From the NCBI RefSeq assembly GCF_025860405.1, contig NZ_CP063785.1, forward strand, positions 2,046,001 to 2,110,000: DNA of 64,000 bases. Direction: 5' to 3'. The DNA comes from Tolypothrix sp. PCC 7712. Its GTDB lineage: Bacteria; Cyanobacteriota; Cyanobacteriia; Cyanobacteriales; Nostocaceae. The position numbers and the translations under genes are program-made. The first letter of the stretch is position 1, and every line of letters starts with the position of its first letter. The notes below the pieces were generated by a model. It did no database searches. It had not been told where the DNA came from and saw only the letters and a list, made by a program, of their open reading frames with translations. Shown here piece after piece: positions 25,288 to 34,393 of this stretch.

Positions 25288-27564
25288 CTACGAATCTTCT
25301 AGTTGACCGACGCGACGTATATTGAGAATGTCGCTCATTTTTTTAATTTGGGTAAACACTTGCTCTAGTTGTGGGCGATCGCGTATTTCTATACCTAAGT
25401 CCATTAATGCTGGTTGTCCGATCGCAGTTTTTACTTGAGCATGGCGAACGTTAATCCCCTGGTCGCTTAAACGTGACAAAATATCTTTTAATACTCCGAC
25501 GCGATCCAGTGCTTCAATTTGCACGTTTACGGGGTAAGTATGGGGACGTGCAGTATGTTCTGGAGTATTGTTCCACCCTACTGGTACTAGCCGTTCATAT
25601 TCCACACTTTCGAGATTATTACACCCTTGGCGATGAATAGAAATGCCGCGTCCACGGGTAACTACGCCAATAATCGGTTCTCCAGGAATGGGGGTACAAC
25701 ACCCAGCCAGGTGATACACCAAACCTTCTACCCCAACAATTGGCGAATCGCTGGCGCGGGAATGGGTTGCTGGTGCATCTCGCAAAGCTTTGGCGTTGCT
25801 GGGTGACTCTTTGGGTAAATATGGGGGTGCAACAACCATAGGTTGTTGTGCTTTTACCACTTCTCGCCAACGGTTGAGAACTAAATTCAGGGTGATTTCT
25901 CCGTAACCCAAACCTGCAAGTAAATCTTCAACGCTGTGGTAGTTACATTTTTCAGACACGCTGTGCATTGCGTCTGATTTTAAGAGACTTTCAAAACCAG
26001 TTTTACCCAGTTCTTTTTCTAATAATTCTCGACCTCGAGCCACATTTTCTTCCCGGCGCGATCGCTTATACCATTGTTTAATGCGATATTTAGCGGCGGA
26101 AGTTCTGACAAAATTTAACCAATCCAAGCTAGGATGGCTGTTCTTTTGCGTCATCACTTCCACAATATCGCCATTGTGCAACCGCGTTGACAGTGGTACC
26201 ATGCGCCCATTGACTTTAGCTCCAGCACAGTGGTTACCTACTTCTGTATGAATGCGATAAGCAAAATCAACACTGGTAGAACCTGGACTTAAAGGAATTA
26301 CATCACCTTTGGGGGTGAAAACATAGACATCATCTTCAAATAAATTATCTTTGACACTATCAAGATATTCTTGAGCATCCTTTAAGTCACTTTGCCATTC
26401 CAGCAGTTGCCGCAACCAAGTAAATTTCTCATCTGTAGCTGTTAAATGGCTATTATTAGAATTGCCTGTTTCTTTATATTTCCAGTGGGCAGCAATCCCA
26501 TACTCAGCAATATGGTGCATTTCCATTGTCCGGATTTGCACTTCTAAGGGACGACCAGTCAGCCCAATTACGCCAGTATGTAATGACTGATAACGGTTTG
26601 GTTTTGGTAGCCCAATATAATCTTTAAATCTACCAGGAATTGGGCGAAAGGCATCATGCACTACCGCTAAAGCACGATAGCATTCTTCATTGGTCTCAAC
26701 GATAATCCGCAGCGCTGCCAAATCATAGATTTCATGAAATTCTTTTTGCTGTCGCTGCATCTTCTGGTAAATACTATAAAGATGCTTAGGACGACCGCTA
26801 ATATCAAGACATTTAATCCCAGTTTGTTGTAGGCGATCGCGTAAAGTTGCTGTAGCCTTCGCTAATTTCTCTTCTCGTGATGTCCGTTTTTCAGAAACGT
26901 GCTGTTGAATTTCGCGGAAAGCTTCTGGTTCTAAATATTTAAAAGATAAATCTTCTAGTTCCCATTTAAAGTGCCAGATCCCCAAACGATTAGCTAAGGG
27001 TGCAAAAATATCTCTGGTTTCTTGGGCAATGCGACGGCGTTTTTCCTCTGGCATAAATTGCAGAGTTCGCATATTATGCAGACGGTCAGCCAACTTCACC
27101 ACAATAACGCGAATATCCTGTGCCATTGCTAAAAACATCCGCCGAAAATTTTCTGCTTGACTTTCGGTTTTGCTTTTGAAATTGATTTTAGAAAGTTTGG
27201 TGACACCTTCTACTAATTGCCGTACATCTGAACTAAATAGCTCTTCTATTTGTTCAATTGTAATATCTGTATCTTCAACTACATCATGGAGAAATCCAGC
27301 TGCTATCATATCAGCACTACCGCCTAAGTCACGCAGTAATCCTGCCACTGCAACGGGATGACAAATATATGGTTCTCCCGATTTTCGGTATTGTCCTTGA
27401 TGCAGTTGATAAGCGAATTGGAATGCTCGAGCAATTAAAACTGTATCATTATGCCTTCGATCGTCTTCCGCTACGCCACCATTTCTGTATGACTCTTTTA
27501 AACATTTTTTGAGCCACTCCGGAAGAGGAACATCAATGGAAGAATTGAGAACTATGGTACTCAT
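25288..27564 (-). CDS. RelA/SpoT bifunctional (p)ppGpp synthetase/hydrolase
   Basis: The enzyme sets the stringent-response alarmone level. From the chosen ATG (27564, MSTIVLNSSID) the protein is about 758 aa. Order: HD hydrolase domain (ICHPVAVAGLLRDL, FLHDVVEDT), synthetase domain (DISGRPKHLYSIYQKM, YDLAALRIIVE, YQSLHTG), TGS domain (DDVYVFTPKGDVIPL) and C-terminal ACT domain (QIEALDRVGVLKDIL). The frame continues 32 codons upstream, but that extension does not look conserved. Both catalytic domains keep their motifs, so it is likely bifunctional. Confidence 0.93.
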   Translation of the reverse strand: MSTIVLNSSIDVPLPEWLKKCLKESYRNGGVAEDDRRHNDTVLIARAFQFAYQLHQGQYRKSGEPYICHPVAVAGLLRDLGGSADMIAAGFLHDVVEDTDITIEQIEELFSSDVRQLVEGVTKLSKINFKSKTESQAENFRRMFLAMAQDIRVIVVKLADRLHNMRTLQFMPEEKRRRIAQETRDIFAPLANRLGIWHFKWELEDLSFKYLEPEAFREIQQHVSEKRTSREEKLAKATATLRDRLQQTGIKCLDISGRPKHLYSIYQKMQRQQKEFHEIYDLAALRIIVETNEECYRALAVVHDAFRPIPGRFKDYIGLPKPNRYQSLHTGVIGLTGRPLEVQIRTMEMHHIAEYGIAAHWKYKETGNSNNSHLTATDEKFTWLRQLLEWQSDLKDAQEYLDSVKDNLFEDDVYVFTPKGDVIPLSPGSTSVDFAYRIHTEVGNHCAGAKVNGRMVPLSTRLHNGDIVEVMTQKNSHPSLDWLNFVRTSAAKYRIKQWYKRSRREENVARGRELLEKELGKTGFESLLKSDAMHSVSEKCNYHSVEDLLAGLGYGEITLNLVLNRWREVVKAQQPMVVAPPYLPKESPSNAKALRDAPATHSRASDSPIVGVEGLVYHLAGCCTPIPGEPIIGVVTRGRGISIHRQGCNNLESVEYERLVPVGWNNTPEHTARPHTYPVNVQIEALDRVGVLKDILSRLSDQGINVRHAQVKTAIGQPALMDLGIEIRDRPQLEQVFTQIKKMSDILNIRRVGQLEDS

Positions 27565-27749
27565 ACAAAGAGAACTAAAGGTGATCTGTGGATAGGGTTT
27601 AGAGAGGAGCAAACTAACAGCATCGCCGCAGGAAAATGCTAATGCCAAAGGCCGGTACAAAAAACCTTGAGAAGATGATTAATAATTTTCAATGATAATC
27701 ATCAAGTGAGAGCTTTAAGTTACATAATTCCTATATATTTCTGGCAAAC

Positions 27750-27777
27750 GAAGCCTCAAAGCGTGACTTGAGGCTTC
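27750..27777. terminator. Perfect 10-bp hairpin between relA/spoT and patD
   Basis: GAAGCCTCAA and TTGAGGCTTC flank an 8-nt loop and TTG follows. It sits between divergent genes, so it is not a normal gene-end terminator; it could end a short upstream transcript or act in the patD leader. Confidence 0.45.
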
Positions 27778-27852
27778 TTGTTCTAAAAAGAGCTGAAGAA
27801 AGATTATTGTAGAAAAATTACTTGACATTAATACTATCTTAACTACCACTGG

Positions 27853-28209
27853 ATGTCTCTAAATCAAGAGAAATATCAGGACTTGGCAAATTTGTTAGAG
27901 CAATTCCGCTCCGATGCCAATAAGACCACACTAGATGCAAGCAAACTGCGAGAGCGTTTAGCCTCCTTAAATCAATTGTTTGGGCAGCAGATTCTACCTT
28001 TACCTGAACTGAATTCGCGAGAGCAGTCTTATCGGACAGAGATTGGCAAGCAGTTGCGCCTATTGGAAATTGACATAATGTTTTTCCAAGGAGCAAGGCA
28101 GGTATCAACTGCACAAGCCAGGCTGCAAACCATTAGCGATCGCTTGACAACTCTCATCCAATATTGTGATACTATCCTGCGACCAGAAGATACAGAGGAA
28201 AAATCATGA
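27853..28209 (+). CDS. patD: Probable heterocyst frequency control protein PatD
   Basis: The 118-aa, coiled, soluble protein begins MSLNQEKYQDLANLLEQFR and carries KLRERLASLNQLFGQQILPL and GKQLRLLEIDIMFFQGARQ, then RLQTISDRLTTLIQYC. This matches my memory of PatD, which influences heterocyst number and is linked to FtsZ in Anabaena. No other domain is seen. The assignment is by recall of the family pattern, not by alignment. Confidence 0.7.
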   Translation: MSLNQEKYQDLANLLEQFRSDANKTTLDASKLRERLASLNQLFGQQILPLPELNSREQSYRTEIGKQLRLLEIDIMFFQGARQVSTAQARLQTISDRLTTLIQYCDTILRPEDTEEKS

Positions 28210-28325
28210 TCAATTTCCTTGTGATCTAGTTTATTTATCATCCCACCTCTGACTTCCAGTTGACAGCTATTTTGACAACAAGTTGTAAACTCCGTAAATT
28301 TCACGATTGAGCATTGGTATTGGGG

Positions 28326-28535
28326 GAGTGGGGATCGGGGACTGGGGACTGGGGACAAGGAATTTTAGATTTTAGATTTTGCGGAAAGTTGCGTGCGGGG
28401 GTTCCCCCCGTTGAGCAAACTTTCCAAGACGGATTTTAGATTGAAAGCCAATCCAAAATTGCAAATCCAAAATCCAAAATTGAATTACCAATTACCCAAT
28501 GCCCCATGCCCTATGCCCTATGCCCTATGCCTTGA
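28326..28535. repeat. Short tandem repeats between patD and tetR
   Basis: The stretch has GGGGACT/GGGGATC heptamers near 28330, a large imperfect palindrome at 28383-28424 (GGAAAGTTGC ... GCAAACTTTCC with a G-run/C-run centre), AATCCAAAAT repeats, and TATGCCC heptamers running into the end of tetR. The 3' end of tetR lies within the last part. Confidence 0.75.
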
Positions 28536-29107
28536 AGCAACAGAGTTATAGTGCGATGCATATAGGTATCTACTGGCTCTGCTGTGGGTTTAAATATCAG
28601 TGCATAATAGAGTGACCCACTGACGAGGTCGGTGATGAGATCTACATCTGCATCTGGCTGAATTTCGCCTCTAGATTTGGCTCGTTGCAGAATTTGGGCA
28701 AAAGCCTCGCGGCGCGGCATTATGTATTTTGTCCAGTAGACTTGGGCAAATTGCGGATTGCTTGAGGCTGTACTGATAATTAAAGCAAGTGTCTGACGAC
28801 CCAGAGGACTCAAGATTTTTTTCGCGGCATTATCAATCAGGATATCCATATCTCCCCAGAAGGTACCTGTATCTGGGATCGCTACATCTGCTCTTAAGCT
28901 TTCGATCGCATCTGCAACTAGTTCTTCTTTAGAAGTATAACGTCGATAGATAGTTGTCTTGCCAACTCCAGCACGAGATGCGATCGCTTCTATGCTCATG
29001 CTCTGATACCCTACTTCCGCCAGTAGGTCAAGAGTTGCCTGCAGAATCGCTTGATTAGCTTGAATGCTACGTGGTCGTCCAGATGGGCTATTAATTCGCT
29101 TACTCAT
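28511..29107 (-). CDS. TetR-family transcriptional repressor
   Basis: From ATG 29107 (MSKRINSPSGRPRSIQ) the protein is 198 aa. The N-terminal HTH reads AILQATLDLLAEVGYQSMSIEAIASRAGVGKTTIYRRYTSKEEL in the usual TetR order (I describe it by parts: AILQATLDLL, MSIEAIASRAG, TTIYRRY). The C-terminal ligand domain resembles the TetR_C family. It is divergent from an MFS exporter, with a palindromic operator between them, so it most likely represses that exporter. The gene ends within TATGCCC repeats. Confidence 0.85.
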   Translation of the reverse strand: MSKRINSPSGRPRSIQANQAILQATLDLLAEVGYQSMSIEAIASRAGVGKTTIYRRYTSKEELVADAIESLRADVAIPDTGTFWGDMDILIDNAAKKILSPLGRQTLALIISTASSNPQFAQVYWTKYIMPRREAFAQILQRAKSRGEIQPDADVDLITDLVSGSLYYALIFKPTAEPVDTYMHRTITLLLQGIGHRA

Positions 29108-29190
29108 ACCAACATCTTGACTAAACCCGACCATCTTGGCAATTTTCAGCAAATTTCTTTACTTTCCGCCGCCTTGAGTAATCATATACG

Positions 29191-29209
29191 ATACGCTACC
29201 GTAGCGTAT
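29191..29209. promoter_or_regulatory. Palindromic operator between tetR and MFS gene
   Basis: ATACGCTA-CCG-TAGCGTAT is a perfect 8-bp inverted repeat with a 3-nt centre, located 84 bp before tetR and 66 bp before the exporter. Outer sequence (TCATATACG and ATATGATT) extends the symmetry. It is the obvious TetR binding site. Confidence 0.75.
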
Positions 29210-29274
29210 ATGATTGTGTTAGGGGTTTGGTGTTCCCATTACCCATTACCCAATACCAATGCTCAATCCCCAAT

Positions 29275-30861
29275 ATGGCTACCAATATTAAAAGTTCTAA
29301 TTTTAACCAAGCTGGTTATGTTCAAGGGCCTCTGAAGTGGGCGATCGCCTTTTCTGCGTCTCTGGGTGCGATTCTAGAGGTGATTGACACCAGCATTGTC
29401 AATGTGGCGCTGACTTCCATGCAAGCCAGTTTAGGGGCTACGGTGAGCGAAATAGGCTGGGTAGTCACCGGATATGCGATCGCCAACGTTGTTTTAATTC
29501 CGTTATCTGCTTGGTTGGGTGATTATTTTGGTAAAAAAAGTTACTTTATATTTTCGTTGATTGGCTTTACTGTCGCCTCTGTTATTTGTGGGCTATCAGT
29601 AAATCTGCCCATGCTAATTGTCTCCCGCATTGCTCAAGGATTATTTGGTGGGGGATTATTAGCAAAAGCTCAAGCTATTTTATTTGAAACCTTTCCTCCC
29701 GCCGAACAAGGTTTAGCGCAAGCCGTGTTTGGGGTAGGAGTAATTTCTGGCCCAGCAATTGGCCCGACTTTGGGAGGCTACCTCACCGATGCTTTGGGTT
29801 GGCGTTGGATTTTCTTTATTAATATTCCCTTTGGGATTTTGGCAGTAGTGATGTCTTCAATGTTTTTACCGCAGGATAAAGGTAAAAGTGAAGCAAAAAA
29901 CCAAGCCGTCGATTGGTTGGGGATCGGGTTGTTGGTGGTTGCGATTGGCTGTATGCAAACCTTTTTAGAAGAAGGGGAACAAGAGGATTGGTTTTCTTCC
30001 GGTTTTATTACCACCTTAGCTATTGCCAGCATTTTAGGATTGGTGCTGTTTATTTGGCGAGAACTGAAAACACCTCATCCGGCGGTGGATTTAAGAGTGC
30101 TGCGTCACCGTTCCTTAGCTGCGGGAAGCTTTCTATCTGCAATTGTGGGGATGGGGTTATATGGCGCATTATTTGCTGTACCAATTTTTGCCCAGAGTAT
30201 CCTGCATTTTACCGCCACCCAAACGGGACTTTTACTAGCACCTGGGGCGTTAGCATCAGCAATTGTCATGGTGATGTTAGGTAAATTATCTACCAAAGTC
30301 GATGCCAGAATTTTAATTGCGATCGGTGGTGTGGGTACAGCTATGGTGATGTTTGATTTATCAAAGCTCACTTCCCAAACGGGAGCTGATGATTTATTTT
30401 GGCCCTTGGTATGGCGTGGAGCCTTTACAGTCTTAATGTTTCTCCCCTTAAGTTTGGCAACTTTAGGCTCACTTCCCAAAAAAGATATTTCTGCTGGTTC
30501 TGGCTTTTACAACCTCACCCGGCAGCTTGGTGGTAGCATCGGCATTGCTATACTCACCACCCTGCTAGATAAAAGAGAAGCGTTTCATCGCGCTATGCTT
30601 TTATCTCACCTTAGCCCTTACAGTCCAGAAACCAATCAACGCCTTGACTTGCTTACCGCAGCAATGCAAAACCAAGGTATGGATGCAACAACAGCCCATC
30701 AACAAGCATTGGCTTTACTAAGCCAAACAGTAGATATTCAAGCAGCGGTGTTGTCTTTTGCAGATATCTTTCGAGTTGTGGGAGTGGCGTTTCTTTGCTC
30801 ATTGCCTTTATTACTCTTTTTAGGCAAAGGTGGCGCAGGAGCAAAAGCACCAGTACATTGA
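29275..30861 (+). CDS. MFS multidrug exporter, DHA2 (EmrB/QacA) family
   Basis: From ATG 29275 the protein is 528 aa with 14 predicted spans. It carries the DHA2 patterns LEVIDTSIVNVALTSMQ (span 1), WLGDYFGKKSYF (loop 2-3 motif A), SRIAQGLFGGGLL and GPAIGPTLGGYLTD (antiporter motif C), and WRWIFFINIPFG. Proton-driven export of drugs or hydrophobic compounds is the usual role. It is divergent from a TetR gene. No membrane-fusion partner (EmrA) is adjacent. Confidence 0.9.
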   Translation: MATNIKSSNFNQAGYVQGPLKWAIAFSASLGAILEVIDTSIVNVALTSMQASLGATVSEIGWVVTGYAIANVVLIPLSAWLGDYFGKKSYFIFSLIGFTVASVICGLSVNLPMLIVSRIAQGLFGGGLLAKAQAILFETFPPAEQGLAQAVFGVGVISGPAIGPTLGGYLTDALGWRWIFFINIPFGILAVVMSSMFLPQDKGKSEAKNQAVDWLGIGLLVVAIGCMQTFLEEGEQEDWFSSGFITTLAIASILGLVLFIWRELKTPHPAVDLRVLRHRSLAAGSFLSAIVGMGLYGALFAVPIFAQSILHFTATQTGLLLAPGALASAIVMVMLGKLSTKVDARILIAIGGVGTAMVMFDLSKLTSQTGADDLFWPLVWRGAFTVLMFLPLSLATLGSLPKKDISAGSGFYNLTRQLGGSIGIAILTTLLDKREAFHRAMLLSHLSPYSPETNQRLDLLTAAMQNQGMDATTAHQQALALLSQTVDIQAAVLSFADIFRVVGVAFLCSLPLLLFLGKGGAGAKAPVH

Positions 30862-30947
30862 GCGCGAGTTGCTTTGAAAAATAGTAGATGAAGACAGCAG
30901 AGGGAGCAGAGAAAGCAGAGGAGGATGGAGAGGAAGAGCTGACACGT

Positions 30948-31031
30948 TGCATGGGGCATTAGAAACTTTTTCCCCATGCCCCATGCCCTATGCCCCATTC
31001 CCCATGCCCCATGCCCTATGCCCTATGCCCC
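30948..31031. repeat. CCCCATG/CCCTATG heptamer repeats
   Basis: At least nine tandem heptamers of the CCCCATGCCCTATG type follow the exporter gene. Frames translated from this stretch are not genes. The rest of the gap to 31390 is AT-rich with no feature. Confidence 0.8.
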
Positions 31032-31390
31032 ATATCAATATAAACAAATCTTATAAGCACTATTACTTATTTATATAATTCATCTATTTCCTTGTTCAGG
31101 TTGAGAGTATATTTTGGATCTTATATGTCAAGGTTTCATGACATTTGAGAACAATTAAATTTTTTTAATCAATGAATTTCAATTTATTACTGCTCAAAAT
31201 GCTGATTTAGAGCAAAAAATTTCAGTTCTTCAGATGGGAATTTTAGCTAATAACACTAATTTAAAATTCTATCTCTTGACAGAGTTTAGGTATTTTTTTA
31301 GCTAAGTTGCTGATCAAGATGAGCTTAGTCAGTAAATACAGGGAATTTTTTTGTTTTCAGGATTTTTAGTTGTAGTTGCTGTAGGAATTT

Positions 31391-31984
31391 ATGAAAGGTT
31401 ATTTACCCAAAGGACGGCTTTCTTCAACATATTTAAGCAGATTTAATTATGAATATGTTCAAGATAAATGGAAAAATTACTGCTTTAAAATACGTGGAAC
31501 TAGACGTTCATATGCTTTAGATAGACCTCACCACAAACACATTTTTTGGAGTTGGTGCGGCAGTTTTATTGGCATAGCAGCAACAGCTTACCTTTCGATA
31601 AAAATGAATTCTCCTTTGTTGATGGCTCCCTTTGGTGCGACAAGCGTATTAATCTTTGGTATACCTGACAGTCCTTTAGCCCAACCTCGGAATGTAATTG
31701 GTGGTAATTTTGTAGCAGCATTAGTTAGTCTGACTATTCTGCATCTTTTCGGTTCAGAACCTTGGGCTATGGGAATGGCTGTAGCTACAGCTATTGGGAT
31801 GATGCAACTTACTGCAACCTTACATCCGCCTTCTGGTGCAGTTGCATTAGTTGTGATGATGACGAAAGCATCCTGGCAATTTCTTTTAACTCCCGCCTTA
31901 GAAGGTTCGATAATTTTGGTTCTCTGCGCCGTGGTATTCAATAATTTGGCACATGAGCGAACATATCCTAAGTATTGGTTCTAA
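31391..31984 (+). CDS. HPP-family membrane protein
   Basis: The 197-aa protein has an N-terminal hydrophilic part and then four to five spans. The family signature LHPPSGAVALVVMM is present, with MAPFGATSVLIFG and PLAQPRNVIGG. Members are known from cyanobacteria and chloroplasts, where some move nitrite. Here nitrite transport is a reasonable guess only. Confidence 0.85.
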   Translation: MKGYLPKGRLSSTYLSRFNYEYVQDKWKNYCFKIRGTRRSYALDRPHHKHIFWSWCGSFIGIAATAYLSIKMNSPLLMAPFGATSVLIFGIPDSPLAQPRNVIGGNFVAALVSLTILHLFGSEPWAMGMAVATAIGMMQLTATLHPPSGAVALVVMMTKASWQFLLTPALEGSIILVLCAVVFNNLAHERTYPKYWF

Positions 31985-32036
31985 AAGTTGGCGTTGCTGT
32001 CTCTCCGTGAGTGGGATTCGGCAACGCCAAACTTTT
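31983..32036 (+). terminator. Terminator after the HPP gene
   Basis: AAAAGTTGGCGTTGC and GCAACGCCAAACTTTTT form a long stem with an internal loop of about 23 nt, ending in a T-run. The stem starts at the HPP stop codon. Confidence 0.75.
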
Positions 32037-32096
32037 TATGTGTAGATTAAAAGAGCGATCGCAATTAAAATTCAGTGTATTCAGCCTGTGATGCCA

Positions 32097-32540
32097 TTAA
32101 GAAGCATTGCTGTCTGTAATTTGCTCTTTAGCTGAATCAACTTCTCCTGCTAACTCTTGGCGAGTTGAAGCTTTTAAGAAATAGCGGGAGACAAACCAGA
32201 TGACATAGCTAAAGCCAATCAATTGAAAAAATGAAGCCAGGAATGGAATATCATCAATAGCATCTGTAATGGCTACTAACATTGTGAGGAAAATTACTGT
32301 CGCCACAAGTACAGCAAAGCTAATGACAAGAAAATTATATTCATTAACGAAATTAGCTACATTTTTCGGTAACCTTTCCAAAAATTCCGCAGTTTTTCTA
32401 CCTATTTCTGTACCTTGTTTTTCAGATTGAGCCTCGCTAGCTACTGTTGACAAAGTTGCTGCTGAGGAATTGTAAATTGTTGTCTTATCGCTTGTATAAG
32501 GAGGCTCAACATATCTTGGTGGTTGTACTTGAGTTTGCAT
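32097..32540 (-). CDS. CAAD-domain membrane protein
   Basis: The 147-aa protein has a disordered N-terminus, an amphipathic region (EFLERLPKNVANFVNEYN), two membrane spans (about residues 70-92 and 99-117) and a C-terminal helix. This is the CAAD domain, named for its occurrence attached to some cyanobacterial aminoacyl-tRNA synthetases and related to plant CURT1 proteins that bend thylakoids. As a stand-alone protein it probably shapes or anchors to thylakoid membranes. Confidence 0.85.
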   Translation of the reverse strand: MQTQVQPPRYVEPPYTSDKTTIYNSSAATLSTVASEAQSEKQGTEIGRKTAEFLERLPKNVANFVNEYNFLVISFAVLVATVIFLTMLVAITDAIDDIPFLASFFQLIGFSYVIWFVSRYFLKASTRQELAGEVDSAKEQITDSNAS

Positions 32541-32734
32541 AGTTTTTTAGAGAAATTGTTCATTTTCGGATGTGATATTACCATTCCGGCAGTTTTTAGT
32601 CTGTTTTGCATCAACCAATGGAATATATTTTGCCCCTCAAAAGTTATAAAATTATTCTTTGCCGACTATGGCTAAATATGAGGTGTTATGCATTGAAATT
32701 AATACTTACGAGTCGTGATGCGTAAAGCCCCCAA

Positions 32735-32772
32735 GTATGAGGTACAAAACCAATAAGTTTTGTACCTCATAC
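32735..32772. repeat. Perfect 16-bp palindrome at the tnpB 5' boundary
   Basis: GTATGAGGTACAAAAC and GTTTTGTACCTCATAC are separated by six bases (CAATAA). The right arm forms the first codons of the shortened tnpB frame. Upstream, AAAGCCCCC resembles an IS605-type end. Confidence 0.75.
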
Positions 32773-33596
32773 GTCTAGGCGTTAGTCCAACTCAAGGTAG
32801 CAGAGTCAAACTTCCTGGTATCGGATGGGTGAAAATGCAATTATCTCGACCTATCCCAGATGGGTTTGTTGCGAAACAAGCCCAAGTGGTGAAGAAAGCT
32901 TCAGGATGGTATGTAATGCTGACACTGCAAGCGGATGTTGATGTTAAGAGTTTTGCGCCACACGGTCAACCAGTTGGTATCGACTTGGGGCTAAAAAGTT
33001 TTTTAGCCACCTCTGCTGGTGAGCAAATCCCTAGACCAAGATTTTTTGTTGATCTCCAACGCCAGCTGCGATTGCTGCAACAAAGAGTTAGTCACAAGAA
33101 ATTGGGGTCAAATAACTGGCGAAAGGCTCAACGGAAGGTGTCTCGACTGCATGAACACATTCACAACACTCGTAAAGATTTTCATTTCAAGTTGGCACAT
33201 TATCTGTGTGACCAAGGTGGAATGATATTTGCAGAGGATTTGAATTTTCAAGCGTGGGCTAAAGGTATGTTTTCAAAACATACCTTAGATGCTGGTTTTG
33301 GTGAGTTTCTTTCAATCTTAGAGTGGGTGTGTTGGAAGCGCGGGGTGTACTTTGCCAAGGTCAATCCAGACGGTACAAGCCAAACCTGCCCCAATTGCAA
33401 CCACCATACAGCTAAGAAAGACTTATCCGAGCGAGTACATCGCTGTGGTGAATGTGGATTTCAAACAGACCGCGACGTTGCCGCCGCTATGGTGGTGATG
33501 CAGCGTGGACTTGCAGCCGTAGGGCATACGGTCAAGATGCTTGGCGAGGGGTTAAGTAATAACTCCCTTGTGACCCAAGAATCCCCCGTTTTATAA
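32760..33596 (+). pseudogene. tnpB: TnpB (IS200/IS605 OrfB), 5'-truncated
   Basis: TnpB is the RNA-guided nuclease ancestor of Cas12. The 278-aa remnant keeps the RuvC residues (GIDLGLKSF, FAEDLNF, DRDVAAAM) and the zinc ribbon CPNC...CGECG. About 120 N-terminal residues of a normal protein of about 400 aa are missing, and the frame begins at a TTG within a hairpin. No tnpA is adjacent. The 3' end is followed by a hairpin (CCCCCGTTT-TAT-AAACGGGGG at 33582-33602) that would be the right end of the IS. Probably inactive. Confidence 0.85.
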
Positions 33597-33602
33597 ACGG
33601 GG
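33582..33602 (+). repeat. Hairpin at the tnpB 3' boundary
   Basis: CCCCCGTTT and AAACGGGGG with a 3-nt loop overlap the tnpB stop. In IS605-type elements the right-end hairpin and the guide RNA lie here. It may also terminate transcription. Confidence 0.65.
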
Positions 33603-33697
33603 GAGTGTCAAGAGTCTACCTTAGGGTGATGCCTTGGTAGGCAAAAATTCCTTAGCCTAAATTCAGAGTTGAATAAAGGTATTAGGGAAAAATTTCT

Positions 33698-34267
33698 ATG
33701 GCAGCGAATGTTTCTAGTGATATCAACAAGATTGATAATAAGTCGCTATTAACCGGCATTCTCTTGATTGTTTTAGGGGTAATTGCGATCGCAGTGCCTA
33801 CTGTATCCACAATTTTTGCAGAAACTTGGGTAGCAATCATTTTGGCTTCTGCTGGATTTGCCAAACTGTTCTACGCATATAACACCCGCCAGTCAGGTGG
33901 CTTTCTTTGGAAACTACTGTTAGGCGTACTTTACATTGCAACAGGTATCATGCTGTTGATTTACCCTTCTACGGGTATTTTCACATTGACTCTATTGCTG
34001 GGTAGCTTCTTGTTAACTGAAGGTGTTTTCGAGTTAATTCTGGCATTTAAACTGCGTCCTCAACAAAATTGGACATGGGTTTTAGGTGACGGGATTATCA
34101 CATTAGTATTAGGTGCCATGATTTGGTTCCAATGGCCATTTGATGCACCTTGGGTAATTGGAACACTGCTAGGTGTTAGCATTCTATTCACTGGCGTTTC
34201 CCGGCTGATGCTGTCTTGGAATCGTTCTAATTTAAATAACCCTGACCAAGCTGCAGGAGCGGCTTAA
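33698..34267 (+). CDS. HdeD-family membrane protein
   Basis: The 189-aa protein has six hydrophobic spans in a repeating pattern (LLTGILLIVLGVIAIAVPT, LLGVLYIATGIMLLIYP, LVLGAMIWFQWP). This is the DUF308/HdeD architecture. In enteric bacteria HdeD helps acid resistance; in cyanobacteria the role is unknown. The N-terminus is polar, with no signal peptide. Confidence 0.85.
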   Translation: MAANVSSDINKIDNKSLLTGILLIVLGVIAIAVPTVSTIFAETWVAIILASAGFAKLFYAYNTRQSGGFLWKLLLGVLYIATGIMLLIYPSTGIFTLTLLLGSFLLTEGVFELILAFKLRPQQNWTWVLGDGIITLVLGAMIWFQWPFDAPWVIGTLLGVSILFTGVSRLMLSWNRSNLNNPDQAAGAA

Positions 34268-34335
34268 GCCTGTGATATCTTCTAGGGTGAGCATTGCGCG
34301 GAATTTCATACTCACCCACCAAAATCACTCAAATC

Positions 34336-34385
34336 AAGCGATCGCACTATTTGCATGATATTAATTGAAGTGAGTGCGATCGCTT
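34336..34385. terminator. Bidirectional terminator with HIP1 stem
   Basis: AAGCGATCGCACT and AGTGCGATCGCTT form a perfect 13-bp stem between convergent hdeD-like and reductase genes, followed by T-rich sequence. The stem holds two GCGATCGC octamers. Confidence 0.75.
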
Positions 34386-34393
34386 TTGATTTT

